From: Lactobacillus acidophilus
Lineage (GTDB): Bacteria; Bacillota; Bacilli; Lactobacillales; Lactobacillaceae
DNA length: 64,000 nucleotides
Reading direction: 5' to 3'
NCBI RefSeq assembly: GCF_034298135.1
Contig: NZ_CP139575.1
Location: 1 to 64,000, forward strand
The position numbers and the translations under genes were made by a program. This document shows positions 1 through 9,341 of the stretch, in pieces (positions within the stretch are counted from its first letter, which is position 1; every line of letters starts with the position of its first letter). The notes beneath the pieces are model-generated. The model saw only the letters and a program-made list of their open reading frames with translations. It did no database searches and was not told the DNA's origin.

Positions 1-1584
1 TTAATTGATACTTATATTCCTAATGGCACATATCAAACCTTATCAATTCTAGCCATCGGTTTATTGATAGCATATGTCTTTAATTCCATCTTTTCTTATG
101 GTCAAAACTTTTTGTTAAATATCTTAGGACAACGATTAAGTATTGATCTTAATTTACAATATATTCGCCATATTTTTGAATTACCAATGGAATTTTTTGT
201 GACTCGTAGAACAGGTGAAATCACTTCTAGATTCTCTGATGCTAGTCGAATTATTGACGCCTTAGCTAGTACAGTTATTTCATTATTTCTTGACCTTTCA
301 ATTGTAATTGTAATGGGAATTGTTTTGGCAATTCAAAACTCTACTTTATTCATGATTACTTTGTTAGCACTGCCAGTATACGCTGTAGTGATTCTTAGCT
401 TTTCTAAGAAATTTGAAAAGCTGAACAATGATCAGATGGAAAGTAATGCAGTTTTAAGTTCTTCAGTAATTGAGGATATTCAAGGGATTGAAACGATCAA
501 GGCTTTAAATAGTGAACAGACACGGTACCGTAAGATTGATAGTCAATTTGTCGATTATCTAAAGAAATCCTTTCGTTACAGTAAAACTGAATCTTTGCAG
601 TCAGCTCTAAAGACTTTCATTCAACTGTCTCTCAATGTGATTATCCTTTGGGTAGGAGCCAAAGTTGTAATGAACGGTCAGATGAGTATCGGTCAATTAA
701 TGACATTTAATGCATTGCTATCATATTTTGTAGATCCACTTCAGAGTATTATTAATCTTCAGCCAACCTTACAGTCTGCTAATGTAGCTCAAAATCGATT
801 GAATGAAGTATACATGGTTAAGAGCGAGTTTCAGAAAGATGTCCAGATTAGGGATGCAAAGCAATTAGTAGGAGATATTGAATACCATAATGTCGATTAT
901 CATTATGGTTATGGAGTTGATGTTTTAAAGGACGTTAATTTAAAGATTAAGCAGAATGATAAGTTGGCGATCGTAGGAATGAGTGGCTCAGGCAAGTCAA
1001 CCATGGTAAAGCTTTTAGTTGATTTTTTCTCTCCAAGCAAAGGCAAGTTAACTTTTAATGGATTTGATTCTACTAAAGTAGATAAGCATGTCTTACGGTC
1101 ATACGTAAACTATGTTCCCCAAACACCATACATCTTTTCAGGAACAATCAAAGAAAATCTGCTCTTAGGTAGTCGACCAGATATTACAGAAGAAGATGTA
1201 TTGAAAGCTTGCCAGATAGCAGAGATTGAGTCTGAAATCGAGCAATTACCATTGCAATTTGAAACTAAGATGGATGAAAATGCCAAGATTTTATCCGGTG
1301 GACAAAAGCAAAGGTTAACTATTGCACGTGCATTATTGTCACCAGCTAAGGTTTTGATTTTTGATGAAGCCACAAGTGGACTTGATACGATTACGGAGAA
1401 AAAAGTAGTAGATAACTTAATGAAATTGAAGAATAAAACTATTATTTTTATCGCCCATCGTTTAGCAATTGCGCAAAGGACTAATAATATTGTGGTTGTA
1501 GACCATGGTCAAATTGTTGAGCAAGGAAGCCATGATGAATTAATGCAAAAACATGGATTCTATTATAACTTAGTTGAAAATTAG
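1..1584 (+). CDS. Bacteriocin ABC exporter, C-terminal part (5' truncated by window)
   Basis: This is the membrane and ATPase part of a peptide-exporting ABC transporter of the ComA/LagD/PedD type. Such proteins cleave double-glycine leaders with an N-terminal C39 peptidase and export the mature peptide. The frame is open from base 1, so the peptidase and first helices lie outside the window. Visible parts are the transmembrane region (to about 800), Walker A GMSGSGKST (about 977), signature LSGGQKQR (about 1294), Walker B VLIFDEATSG (about 1354) and the H-loop AHR. The accessory gene follows 10 bases after the stop with its own AGGAGG. Double-glycine peptides downstream are its probable cargo. 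Confidence 0.93.
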   Translation, partial: LIDTYIPNGTYQTLSILAIGLLIAYVFNSIFSYGQNFLLNILGQRLSIDLNLQYIRHIFELPMEFFVTRRTGEITSRFSDASRIIDALASTVISLFLDLSIVIVMGIVLAIQNSTLFMITLLALPVYAVVILSFSKKFEKLNNDQMESNAVLSSSVIEDIQGIETIKALNSEQTRYRKIDSQFVDYLKKSFRYSKTESLQSALKTFIQLSLNVIILWVGAKVVMNGQMSIGQLMTFNALLSYFVDPLQSIINLQPTLQSANVAQNRLNEVYMVKSEFQKDVQIRDAKQLVGDIEYHNVDYHYGYGVDVLKDVNLKIKQNDKLAIVGMSGSGKSTMVKLLVDFFSPSKGKLTFNGFDSTKVDKHVLRSYVNYVPQTPYIFSGTIKENLLLGSRPDITEEDVLKACQIAEIESEIEQLPLQFETKMDENAKILSGGQKQRLTIARALLSPAKVLIFDEATSGLDTITEKKVVDNLMKLKNKTIIFIAHRLAIAQRTNNIVVVDHGQIVEQGSHDELMQKHGFYYNLVEN

Positions 1585-1594
1585 GAGGTAACTT

Positions 1595-2185
1595 ATGAAT
1601 AGCAAAGACTATGAAAGTACTGAATTCTATTCTTATAAATTTAAAAATTTTTCAACTATGATTATCATTCCTATGGCACTTTTAGTATTTATCTTGATAA
1701 TTGGCTCTTTCTTTGCAATCAGACAGAGTACAGTTACATCTACTGGAATTGTAGAACCACAAAGTACACTTGATATTGCCAATAAAAATTATCATGAGGG
1801 ACAAATTATTAAAAGAAATAGAAGTAAATGGATGGTTCATCTAGATGATAAAAAAGAAAATATAGTGCATTTATTACCAATAATTAAAGCAAAAAAATCA
1901 GTTAATATCGTTACATATTTCCCTGGTAATAAAATTGGTGCAATTAAAAAAGGACAACCCTTACATTTTCAATTATCTAACGCCAATGGAACAACAGATA
2001 GACTAGTTGGGGAAGTGAAAGAAGTAGGAATATACCCTGTTAACTTACACGGAAACAATGTTTACGAAGTGATTTGTAAAGCTAAATTAGATAAAGATGT
2101 GAAGTATGGAATGGAAGGCAATGCAACAATTATTACAGGAAAGAGCACATATTTTGAATATTTTAAGGATAAAATTCTTAACTAA
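1595..2185 (+). CDS. Short HlyD-like bacteriocin secretion accessory protein
   Basis: A 196-residue protein with a cytoplasmic N-terminus, one strong transmembrane helix (about residues 23-43) and an extracellular beta-rich part containing VTSTGIVEPQSTLDI, the usual start of an HlyD/LcnD barrel. The classic LcnD family is about 470 residues with a long coiled coil. This one lacks the coiled coil and matches the short accessory type seen in some Lactobacillus bacteriocin loci. It probably couples the ABC exporter to the outside. It is translated from AGGAGG right after the exporter and is followed by a terminator at 2191. Confidence 0.75.
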   Translation: MNSKDYESTEFYSYKFKNFSTMIIIPMALLVFILIIGSFFAIRQSTVTSTGIVEPQSTLDIANKNYHEGQIIKRNRSKWMVHLDDKKENIVHLLPIIKAKKSVNIVTYFPGNKIGAIKKGQPLHFQLSNANGTTDRLVGEVKEVGIYPVNLHGNNVYEVICKAKLDKDVKYGMEGNATIITGKSTYFEYFKDKILN

Positions 2186-2190
2186 AATTA

Positions 2191-2216
2191 AAAAGAGCTG
2201 AAAAGCTCTTTTTTAA
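2191..2216 (+). terminator. Terminator after bacteriocin export genes
   Basis: A 9-bp stem AAAAGAGCT/AGCTCTTTT with a GAAA tetraloop, followed by T residues, 6 bases after the accessory-protein stop. It separates the export genes from the thioredoxin-like/bacteriocin unit. Confidence 0.85.
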
Positions 2217-2266
2217 TTGGGATTAATTCCGATTGCCATGATTAAAGAAAACTGATTTGGTTAAAA

Positions 2267-2306
2267 AGTGTACTGAATAAGTCTAATAACCAAAAATATA
2301 GTGTAC
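2267..2306 (+). promoter_or_regulatory. Direct repeats AGTGTAC upstream of the bacteriocin unit
   Basis: AGTGTAC occurs at 2267-2273 and 2300-2306, 33 bases apart start to start (about three helical turns), just before a TATATT -10-like box and the gene at 2351. Direct repeats of this kind are bound by response regulators in other bacteriocin systems, but no regulator gene is in the window and the repeat is short. Confidence 0.3.
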
Positions 2307-2332
2307 AATTGATATATTTTTCTTAGTTATAA

Positions 2333-3667
<1,335 letters not shown>

Positions 3668-3859
3668 ATGAAGCAAATTATTATTACTGAGAACAAAGTG
3701 ATTTTAAGTAAAATTTTAGGTGGATCGAGTTCTATAGATGATATTGGTCTGAATGATACTGAACATATGCTACCTTTGTATAGTAAGAAAGGGAGCAATC
3801 ATAAAAGAGATGTTTATTTGGAGAATCCTAGATACCAAACACATTTTAAATTTATGTGA
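3668..3859 (+). CDS. Double-glycine leader peptide with hydrophilic mature part
   Basis: A 63-residue peptide whose ATG directly follows the stop of the anchored thioredoxin-like protein, with AAGGAGG inside that gene. Residues 1-19 end in LSKILGG with Leu at -7 and Ile at -4, as in double-glycine leaders. The remaining 44 residues are polar (DDIGLNDTEH, KKGSNHKRD) with no hydrophobic helix, so it does not look like a pore-forming bacteriocin. A secreted signal, a decayed bacteriocin or a chaperone-like partner are all possible. Function unknown. Confidence 0.55.
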   Translation: MKQIIITENKVILSKILGGSSSIDDIGLNDTEHMLPLYSKKGSNHKRDVYLENPRYQTHFKFM

Positions 3860-4024
3860 TGATCAATGTTAAATACAAAACGGCATCGCTAAAATACTGA
3901 AATAAAGATGAAAGTAGTTTTTAGTTATAAAGATAGTCAAATTATTCCAGTTTCTATTTAAGAATAGAAATTTTAGTAATATGAATTTGTACTTGAATAA
4001 GTTTTTTATTAGGAGGTAATTGAG

Positions 4025-4219
4025 ATGAATAAATTTAAAGATTTGAATGAATTAGAATTAAGTAATATTGCTGGGGGAAGTAACAACATTTTTTGGACAA
4101 GAGTCGGAGTTGGTTGGGCTGCAGAAGCGAGATGCATGATCAAACCCAGTCTCGGTAATTGGACTACGAAAGCAGTAAGCTGTGGAGCAAAAGGATTATA
4201 TGCAGCGGTGAGGGGATAA
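4025..4219 (+). CDS. Class II bacteriocin precursor, two-cysteine peptide
   Basis: A 64-residue precursor with a textbook double-glycine leader (18 residues, Leu -12, Glu -8, Leu -7, Ile -4, GG). The mature part is 46 residues, cationic and amphipathic, rich in Gly/Ala/Trp, with two cysteines 16 residues apart that could form a disulfide. AGGAGG is 9 bases upstream. It is followed after 3 bases by a second double-glycine peptide, which is the layout of two-peptide (class IIb) bacteriocins. It has no YGNGV motif, so it is not pediocin-like. Export by the upstream ABC exporter is inferred. Confidence 0.8.
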   Translation: MNKFKDLNELELSNIAGGSNNIFWTRVGVGWAAEARCMIKPSLGNWTTKAVSCGAKGLYAAVRG

Positions 4220-4222
4220 CTA

Positions 4223-4378
4223 ATGAAAAAGAAAATATTAGAATCAGATTTAAAAAATATAAAGGGTGGGGTGGCTCCTATAGTATATCCGATAGCAGGA
4301 TATGTAATGAAACAGATGTTTGAACACTCAGATCAAATAATAAAGGGATTTAAACGAGGATGGAAAAAATATAAATAG
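4223..4378 (+). CDS. Second class II bacteriocin-like double-glycine peptide
   Basis: A short gene of 51 codons plus stop. The leader MKKKILESDLKNIKGG (16 residues, Leu -7, Ile -4) is followed by a 35-residue cationic peptide with a hydrophobic first half, a GFKRG motif of the GxxxG kind and a KKYK end. Its start is 3 bases after the stop of the two-cysteine peptide, with GAGGGG upstream. The size, charge and position suggest the partner of a two-component bacteriocin. No cysteine is present. Confidence 0.75.
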   Translation: MKKKILESDLKNIKGGVAPIVYPIAGYVMKQMFEHSDQIIKGFKRGWKKYK

Positions 4379-4395
4379 CAAGAGGATGCCCAAAA

Positions 4396-4611
4396 ATGAA
4401 ACAAATAATAAAACGTGGAGAAGAAAAGACATCAAAACAATGGATGATCTTTGTGTCTTTAGTTAGCGTGCTAATTGCTGGTGGATTATATAGTTGGGTG
4501 AATCAAGCAATGTTACATACAGATAGTTTCGTTCTACAAACTGTCATTACTTTGCTGCTGGCTTACGTTTTCGTATTTGCTTTCCTATTTGTTAAGGGCA
4601 GTAAAAAGTAG
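4396..4611 (+). CDS. Probable bacteriocin immunity protein, two transmembrane helices
   Basis: A 71-residue protein with a basic N-terminus, two transmembrane helices (about 20-40 and 47-67) and a GSKK tail. It is 17 bases after the second bacteriocin peptide with AGAGGA as ribosome binding site and is followed by a terminator. Small membrane proteins in this position are usually the dedicated immunity protein. No family was recognised, so the call rests on position and topology. Confidence 0.55.
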   Translation: MKQIIKRGEEKTSKQWMIFVSLVSVLIAGGLYSWVNQAMLHTDSFVLQTVITLLLAYVFVFAFLFVKGSKK

Positions 4612-4652
4612 GATTAAAGGCTGTAGACAAAGCTGAGAGAAATGAATAAATT

Positions 4653-4696
4653 AAAAGCATCAAGTTAGTTTAGCGACTAATTTGGTGCTTTTTATT
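4653..4696 (+). terminator. Terminator closing the bacteriocin unit
   Basis: Seventeen-base arms AAAAGCATCAAGTTAGT and ACTAATTTGGTGCTTTT pair with two G-U pairs and are followed by a T run. Confidence 0.85.
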
Positions 4697-4719
4697 ATCC
4701 TAAAAAAATATTTTATTTC

Positions 4720-4751
4720 TGTATTGCAATTATAAATTATCGTAATACAAT
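4720..4751 (+). promoter_or_regulatory. Promoter with embedded palindrome
   Basis: TTGCAA (4724-4729) and TACAAT (4746-4751) are 16 bases apart. The inverted pair TGTATT/AATACA (4720-4749) brackets the core promoter, as an operator would. It precedes the small membrane protein gene at 4808. The nearest candidate repressor is the Cro-type protein at 5549. Confidence 0.4.
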
Positions 4752-4807
4752 AATTATCAAAAGGAATAAGAAAGAGATAGATAGTTTCATGGAAGAGAGG
4801 GATAGAT

Positions 4808-4990
4808 ATGCTTCCAGATAAGAAAAGACAAATAGGCTCAATTATTGGAATGCTGATAATGATGGCAATCTTAGTGTTTGCTAACTTAGGTGGAACATGG
4901 AGTGTTCTTAGAATTACATTATTAGCAATTGGAGTAACGGGTGTAATTGGCAGTGCTATATACAGAATCATTCAGATTTTGGGAGGATAG
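4808..4990 (+). CDS. Small two-helix membrane protein
   Basis: A 60-residue protein with two predicted transmembrane helices (about 10-27 and 34-56). GAGAGGG precedes the ATG. The stop is 4 bases before the start of the DUF2975-like gene, so they are likely co-transcribed and translationally coupled. Not recognised beyond this. Confidence 0.55.
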   Translation: MLPDKKRQIGSIIGMLIMMAILVFANLGGTWSVLRITLLAIGVTGVIGSAIYRIIQILGG

Positions 4991-4994
4991 AAAA

Positions 4995-5534
4995 ATGAAA
5001 AAGTTTATTTTGAATTTGTTGACAGTTTTTGCTTGGATTTACCAAATATTTTGCGTAATAGGAATAATTATGGGAATTGTTATGATAGGTGTTATGCCAT
5101 TCGGCTTAAAAAATCCAGATTTTCGTGCTGGTTTTGAAAGTGGTAGGGGTATAAAAGGTGGATCAGTTGATAGCTATATTGGTGCAATAGTGGTTGTGTT
5201 GCTGTCAATGATCATGATGAGCGTTGCAGCTTTTTTGATCTGTCGATATGCCAGATTAATTGTTAAGAATATCAAGCAAGAAGTTTACTTTGCTGATAGT
5301 AATTTGAATTTACTCAAAAAATTATTAATTTCAGTTGCTGGATATACCATCATTTCAATAGTAGATTTCATTATGCTAATGACTCACCGCGCTTGGTTCA
5401 TTAAAAATGCGAATAATGTACTTTATCCAAGCGGTGTAACAACTGGATTACTTTTTCTAGCAGTACTATATGTAGTCTACTTGGTATTCAAGTACGGAAT
5501 GAAAGTTCAGGAGGATGCAGACTCGATTATTTAG
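4995..5534 (+). CDS. DUF2975-like membrane protein
   Basis: A 179-residue protein with four transmembrane helices (about 5-35, 63-85, 108-130 and 146-168). The ATG at 4995 is preferred because GGGAGG lies 9 bases upstream; a longer in-frame start at 4947 would overlap the previous gene. Four-helix DUF2975 proteins are often encoded directly before a short Cro/YozG-type repressor, and that is the case here, which supports the call. Role unknown. Confidence 0.7.
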   Translation: MKKFILNLLTVFAWIYQIFCVIGIIMGIVMIGVMPFGLKNPDFRAGFESGRGIKGGSVDSYIGAIVVVLLSMIMMSVAAFLICRYARLIVKNIKQEVYFADSNLNLLKKLLISVAGYTIISIVDFIMLMTHRAWFIKNANNVLYPSGVTTGLLFLAVLYVVYLVFKYGMKVQEDADSII

Positions 5535-5548
5535 AAAGGTTGATATAG

Positions 5549-5758
5549 ATGATTGAAGTGACACTAGATTTTATGCTCTTGAAGCGAAAGATGTCTTCAA
5601 AGGAGCTAGCAGAAAAGGTTGGCATCACGCCGGCTAATTTGTCAATTCTGAAGACAGGAAAGGCACATGGCGTTCGTTTTGACACATTGAGCAAGATCTG
5701 TGAAGTCTTGGATTGTCAACCAGGGGATTTATTAGTTTATAAAAAAGATGAAGAATAA
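5549..5758 (+). CDS. Cro/YozG-type helix-turn-helix regulator
   Basis: A 69-residue single-domain XRE/Cro protein. The helix-turn-helix is around residues 17-37 (SKELAEKVGITPANLSILK) and the C-terminal CEVLDCQPGDLL motif is typical of the YozG group. It is 14 bases after the DUF2975-like gene with AAAGG upstream. It probably autoregulates this operon; the palindromic promoter at 4720 is a candidate site. Confidence 0.85.
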   Translation: MIEVTLDFMLLKRKMSSKELAEKVGITPANLSILKTGKAHGVRFDTLSKICEVLDCQPGDLLVYKKDEE

Positions 5759-5890
5759 AATGCAAAATCAGTCCGATAAATGACAGAATTGGACGGTTTT
5801 GGCAATTATGTAAATGATGGGGATATGATTAATTTAAAAAGATAAGAGATTATTTCTTGGGAGATAATCGCTAAATTGGAGGAAAGAAAA

Positions 5891-6085
5891 ATGCTGTACT
5901 TAATTTACATTGTGCTTGGCTTGCTAATCGTTTTAGCCGTTAATTACGCTGTTACAGCATTCTTGGCTGTTCACGATTTACTTGAAAATAGAGAAAAAGA
6001 TCAATTAAGCTTTGGGGATGCATTCAAGAAATACTTCGCCAAGAACAACAATATTCCGACTAAGTTTTCGGATTTGTTTAATTAG
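5891..6085 (+). CDS. Small membrane-anchored protein
   Basis: A 64-residue protein with one N-terminal transmembrane helix (about 1-25), then a hydrophilic tail NREKDQLSFGDAFKKYFAKN. The start is chosen because GGAGGAAAG sits 4 bases upstream of ATG; the longer in-frame reading overlaps that ribosome binding site. Function unknown. Confidence 0.55.
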   Translation: MLYLIYIVLGLLIVLAVNYAVTAFLAVHDLLENREKDQLSFGDAFKKYFAKNNNIPTKFSDLFN

Positions 6086-6118
6086 AAATGAAAAACAAAT
6101 TTCCTTGAGGTAAGAAAA

Positions 6119-6541
6119 ATGAATAACGAAAAATTTGCTCGTGAAAACAAGAGAATTATTGAGGGAATGGTAATCGGAGCAATTGCTGGACCAATAGTAT
6201 TTCTTGTGTTGATGTATTTTAAAAATCCCGGTCCACTTCAAATTTGGCAGATTTTTGTTTCTATTGCACTTGGAATCGTTATGGGCTTGACATTAGGTGG
6301 TGTTATGTCCGCAAGTTTAGTCCTTAATAAGACAGTAGAGTCAAAAATTCCATGGCGTAAGAAAGTGTTGAAGCTGGCCCCTCAAGTTATTGGTACAGGA
6401 GTAGTGGTTGCTGCAGCTGGTGTAGTGATTACTTTAGTAACCAATTGGGGATCAGTTGATATTGTAAAAACAATTTTTTCAACCGATACTTTATGGCAGT
6501 TCTTTGACGGTGTACTTCTAGGTCTAATAACCATTAGATAA
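6119..6541 (+). CDS. Four-helix hypothetical membrane protein
   Basis: A 140-residue protein with a polar N-terminus and four predicted helices (about 15-32, 42-66, 84-106 and 122-138) rich in Gly, Ala and Val. It is in a run of short membrane-protein genes before the ABC exporter and shares direction and short gaps with them. No family recognised. Confidence 0.6.
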   Translation: MNNEKFARENKRIIEGMVIGAIAGPIVFLVLMYFKNPGPLQIWQIFVSIALGIVMGLTLGGVMSASLVLNKTVESKIPWRKKVLKLAPQVIGTGVVVAAAGVVITLVTNWGSVDIVKTIFSTDTLWQFFDGVLLGLITIR

Positions 6542-6559
6542 AAAGTGGAGGGATAGATC

Positions 6560-6760
6560 ATGTTGGAAAAAGCTAAAAGACAATTTACTGGTGCTGTGAT
6601 TTTTTCTGTTATTGCACTAATTGTCGCAGTTTTTAGTATTACTGGTAATGGGGCAGCTTGAAAATTGTGTACTGTTATTGTTATCTTGTTGATCTGGGTC
6701 GGTTACACAGGCATCAGATATTTTAAGATTAAAGCAGAAAATGATAACGACAATTATTAG
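6560..6760 (+). pseudogene. Small membrane protein gene interrupted by in-frame TGA
   Basis: Reading from ATG 6560 (GGAGGGA upstream) gives 33 residues with one hydrophobic helix, then TGA at 6659-6661. The same frame then continues for 32 more codons with a second hydrophobic helix (VIVILLIWVGYTGIRYF) and an acidic end before TAG at 6758. The second half would complete a normal two-helix protein of 66 residues, so a single stop-creating substitution is the simplest reading. The first 33 codons might still be made as a short peptide. Confidence 0.6.
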
Positions 6761-6809
6761 TATATGTAACACATAATTCCCATAGCAGAAGTTAAAAAGG
6801 ATGATTGCC

Positions 6810-7034
6810 ATGAAAAACACAGTTATTTCCATAATTATGATAATCGCAATAGTAATTGCACTAAGTTGGTTAGCCACTATTCCCCAGGTAATGCGACACA
6901 AAACATCGGATGGTTATCAACTAAGATTTACTCGTAAATCTACCAAAGTATATCCTCATTTTTGGCAAGCATATTGGTGTCAAGCGTTGCTGAATATTTT
7001 GGATGTATGTGATATTTTATTTCTATATAATTAA
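6810..7034 (+). CDS. Small membrane protein, SemiSWEET-like loop
   Basis: A 74-residue protein with one clear N-terminal helix (about 5-24), a polar segment starting LATIPQVMRHKTSDGYQ, and a moderately hydrophobic end. The PQ-containing stretch recalls PQ-loop proteins, but only loosely. ATG 6810 has AAAAAGG upstream. Function not recognised. Confidence 0.5.
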   Translation: MKNTVISIIMIIAIVIALSWLATIPQVMRHKTSDGYQLRFTRKSTKVYPHFWQAYWCQALLNILDVCDILFLYN

Positions 7035-7086
7035 ATTTAGATACTAAAAATATCGAATCAATATCAAAAAAGTTGAGGAAAAAATC

Positions 7087-7983
7087 ATGTTAAAAATAGA
7101 ACACCTAAACAAAAGCTTCGGGTCAACACAGGTTTTGTTTGATGTTAGCTTCAATGTGTCAGATGGACGTATTCTTGGACTGGTTGGTAAAAATGGGTCG
7201 GGTAAGTCGACGATCTTTCATAGTATTTTGAAATTCGTTGATTATGACGGTCAGATTAGTATTGATGGACATTCTTTCAACGCTAAAGATTATGACAATA
7301 TTGGCTATCTGCCTGAAGAGCGAAGTTTGATGCCTAAATTAACTATTTCAGATCAGGTAGTGTTTTTAACTAGCCTTAAAGGGATGCCGGCTAAAAAGGT
7401 AAAAGAAGAATTGCCTGATTGGTTATCACGTTTGGCTGTTAAAGGGATCCCAATGGATAAGATTAAGTCTTTGTCTAAAGGTAACCAACAAAAAGTACAG
7501 ATGATTGCGACTTTAATTCATCAACCTAAATTGATTATTTTAGATGAACCTTTTAGTGGATTAGATCCCGTTAACGTTGATCTAATGAAGCAGCTGATTT
7601 TAGAAGAAAAAAGAAAAGGCGCCACAATCATCTTTTCTGATCATGATATGCGTAACGTGGAAGAATTGTGCGATGACGTCGTGATGATCAATGATGGGCA
7701 TATCGTCTTGAATGGTCCAGTAAATGAAATTAAGAACAGCTTTGGCCTAACTCGAGTTTTTGTCAGAACAGATAAAAGTGCTGCTGAATTATCAGCCTTG
7801 TCAGGTGTAAAAGATGTGATTTTGCAAAACAATGGAATGAAGTTGCTTATTCTTGAAGACGAAAAATATGGTAAGGATATTTTTAACCAACTTTCGGATG
7901 GTCAATATATTCAAACTTTTGACCAGGAACCACCAACTTTAGACGAGATTTTCAAAATGAAAGCAGGTGCGCGTCATGAATAA
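7087..7983 (+). CDS. ABC transporter ATP-binding protein (NatA/YhaQ type)
   Basis: A 298-residue ATPase. Walker A GKNGSGKST is near residue 38, signature LSKGNQQK near 134, Walker B LIILDEPFSGLDP near 152 and the H-loop SDHD near 182. A C-terminal extension of about 80 residues is typical of exporters paired with ABC-2 permeases such as NatAB and YhaQP. The permease gene overlaps its end by 8 bases, so the two form a complex. Substrate is unknown (sodium, drug or antimicrobial peptide are all possible). Confidence 0.9.
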   Translation: MLKIEHLNKSFGSTQVLFDVSFNVSDGRILGLVGKNGSGKSTIFHSILKFVDYDGQISIDGHSFNAKDYDNIGYLPEERSLMPKLTISDQVVFLTSLKGMPAKKVKEELPDWLSRLAVKGIPMDKIKSLSKGNQQKVQMIATLIHQPKLIILDEPFSGLDPVNVDLMKQLILEEKRKGATIIFSDHDMRNVEELCDDVVMINDGHIVLNGPVNEIKNSFGLTRVFVRTDKSAAELSALSGVKDVILQNNGMKLLILEDEKYGKDIFNQLSDGQYIQTFDQEPPTLDEIFKMKAGARHE

Positions 7984-9187
7984 GATCTGGCTTGTCGCAA
8001 AGGAAACCTATCGTAGAGAAGTGAAAACTTGGTCATATTTGCTGATGATTTTGGCACCGTTTCTGTTCATTTTGTTGTCGTTTGTTATCGGTATGGCATC
8101 AGCTGGCAGCAGTGATGACAACTATATTGGAGTAGTTACTGCTAATCCTGTCTTAAAGCAAGCAATAAAAAAGTCAGAAGATTTTGATAACTATAGCACT
8201 GAAGCTAAGGCTAAAAAGGCGTATAAAGATGAAGATATTGATGGCTATGTTTTAATTGAACAAAAGAATAATCAATTATCTGCAACTTACTATAGTGATG
8301 AAAAAATGGACAGTGATCTAAAGTCAGAGCTGTTAACGAGTTTAAACACCGCCCAGCAACAATTGAATTTAAGTAAGGCAAAATTAACGATAAAACAGAG
8401 TCAGTCTTTAACTACGCGGGCGCAATTTAAGCAAAAGGTTAAGCACGTTGATAAGAAGAACTTTGACAATGATCCTGTTAAGCAGATTTCCTTCTGGGTT
8501 TTGTTGATTATCTTGTACATGCTTGTGATCACTTACACACAAGTAACAGCGCAAGATATTGCTACTGAGAAGGGTACCAAAACAATGGAAGTAATCTTTT
8601 CAAGTATGCCAGGTGGTGATTACTTTACCGGAAAAATTTTAGGTATTTTTGGTGAAATTATTACCCAGGTGTTAATTTATGTTATTGGCTTTGCGGCAGT
8701 TTATTGCGCAGCCCCGTACATTGATGGCTTCAGCGATTTATTTGACAAGTATAAGCCAATGATTGATCAAACAGTTGGTAATCTGGCTTCTTGGGGATTG
8801 TTGTTTACGATAATCGGCTTGGTATTATTTATTATCTTTGCAGCTTTCTGCGGTGCCTTAGTTGCTAAAAGCGAGAACGCCAACAAAGCAGTTGGACCGC
8901 TAACTACATTGATGTTAATTGGGTTCTTATTCACACTCAATATGCAATCAAGTGGCGATACGATTTTGGCTAAAGTATTATCGTACATCCCATTTCTATC
9001 ATCATTTGTAATGCCGGCTAGAGTAATTATGGGCAGCGCAACTAATTTAGAGGCTGCTATCTCTGCTTTAATTGCTTTAGTCGCCGCAGTGGCATCATTT
9101 ATCTGGATTAGAAAAATTTATCCAAATTTGATTTTGCAAACAGACGATGTAGGACCATGGCAAAACTTTAAGCGTAGTTTGTTGTAA
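7976..9187 (+). CDS. ABC-2 type permease (NatB/YhaP type)
   Basis: A 403-residue permease with an N-terminal transmembrane helix (about 17-42), a large extracytoplasmic domain (about 45-165) and five or six C-terminal helices. The segment TQVTAQDIATEKGTKTMEVI is the conserved cytoplasmic coupling region of the ABC-2 NatB group. ATG 7976 overlaps the ATPase gene, indicating translational coupling. A terminator follows. Confidence 0.88.
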   Translation: MNKIWLVAKETYRREVKTWSYLLMILAPFLFILLSFVIGMASAGSSDDNYIGVVTANPVLKQAIKKSEDFDNYSTEAKAKKAYKDEDIDGYVLIEQKNNQLSATYYSDEKMDSDLKSELLTSLNTAQQQLNLSKAKLTIKQSQSLTTRAQFKQKVKHVDKKNFDNDPVKQISFWVLLIILYMLVITYTQVTAQDIATEKGTKTMEVIFSSMPGGDYFTGKILGIFGEIITQVLIYVIGFAAVYCAAPYIDGFSDLFDKYKPMIDQTVGNLASWGLLFTIIGLVLFIIFAAFCGALVAKSENANKAVGPLTTLMLIGFLFTLNMQSSGDTILAKVLSYIPFLSSFVMPARVIMGSATNLEAAISALIALVAAVASFIWIRKIYPNLILQTDDVGPWQNFKRSLL

Positions 9188-9212
9188 TATTTAAGATTTA
9201 TGTTATTTGAAT

Positions 9213-9250
9213 AAAGACTTATTCTGATATTTTATCGGAATAAGTTTTTT
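9213..9250 (+). terminator. Terminator after ABC-2 permease
   Basis: A 13-bp stem ACTTATTCTGATA/TATCGGAATAAGT (9217-9229 with 9233-9245) with a 3-base loop and a T run. Confidence 0.88.
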
Positions 9251-9255
9251 ATTTG

Positions 9256-9327
9256 TTCTTAGTCATCTTTGCGGATTCTTAGTCAAATAGAGTAAAATGA
9301 CTAAGAATAATTCCGAATGACGAAGAA
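9256..9327. promoter_or_regulatory. Four-site operator array upstream of fic
   Basis: Ten-base sites TTCTTAGTCA at 9256 and 9276 are followed by inverted sites TGACTAAGAA at 9298 and TGACGAAGAA at 9318. Spacings are 20, 22 and 20 bases. The last site ends 14 bases before the probable fic start, so bound protein would block expression. The same arrangement recurs at the gene's end (10381-10452). The Fic protein's C-terminal winged helix is the likely binder. Confidence 0.75.
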
Positions 9328-9341
9328 CGAAGGTGAATTTT

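Noticed and set aside
3951..3975. TTTCTATT/AATAGAAA hairpin before the bacteriocin gene as a terminator
   Set aside because: All-A/T except two pairs, with a weak T run; a minor processing or attenuation role is possible but not supported.
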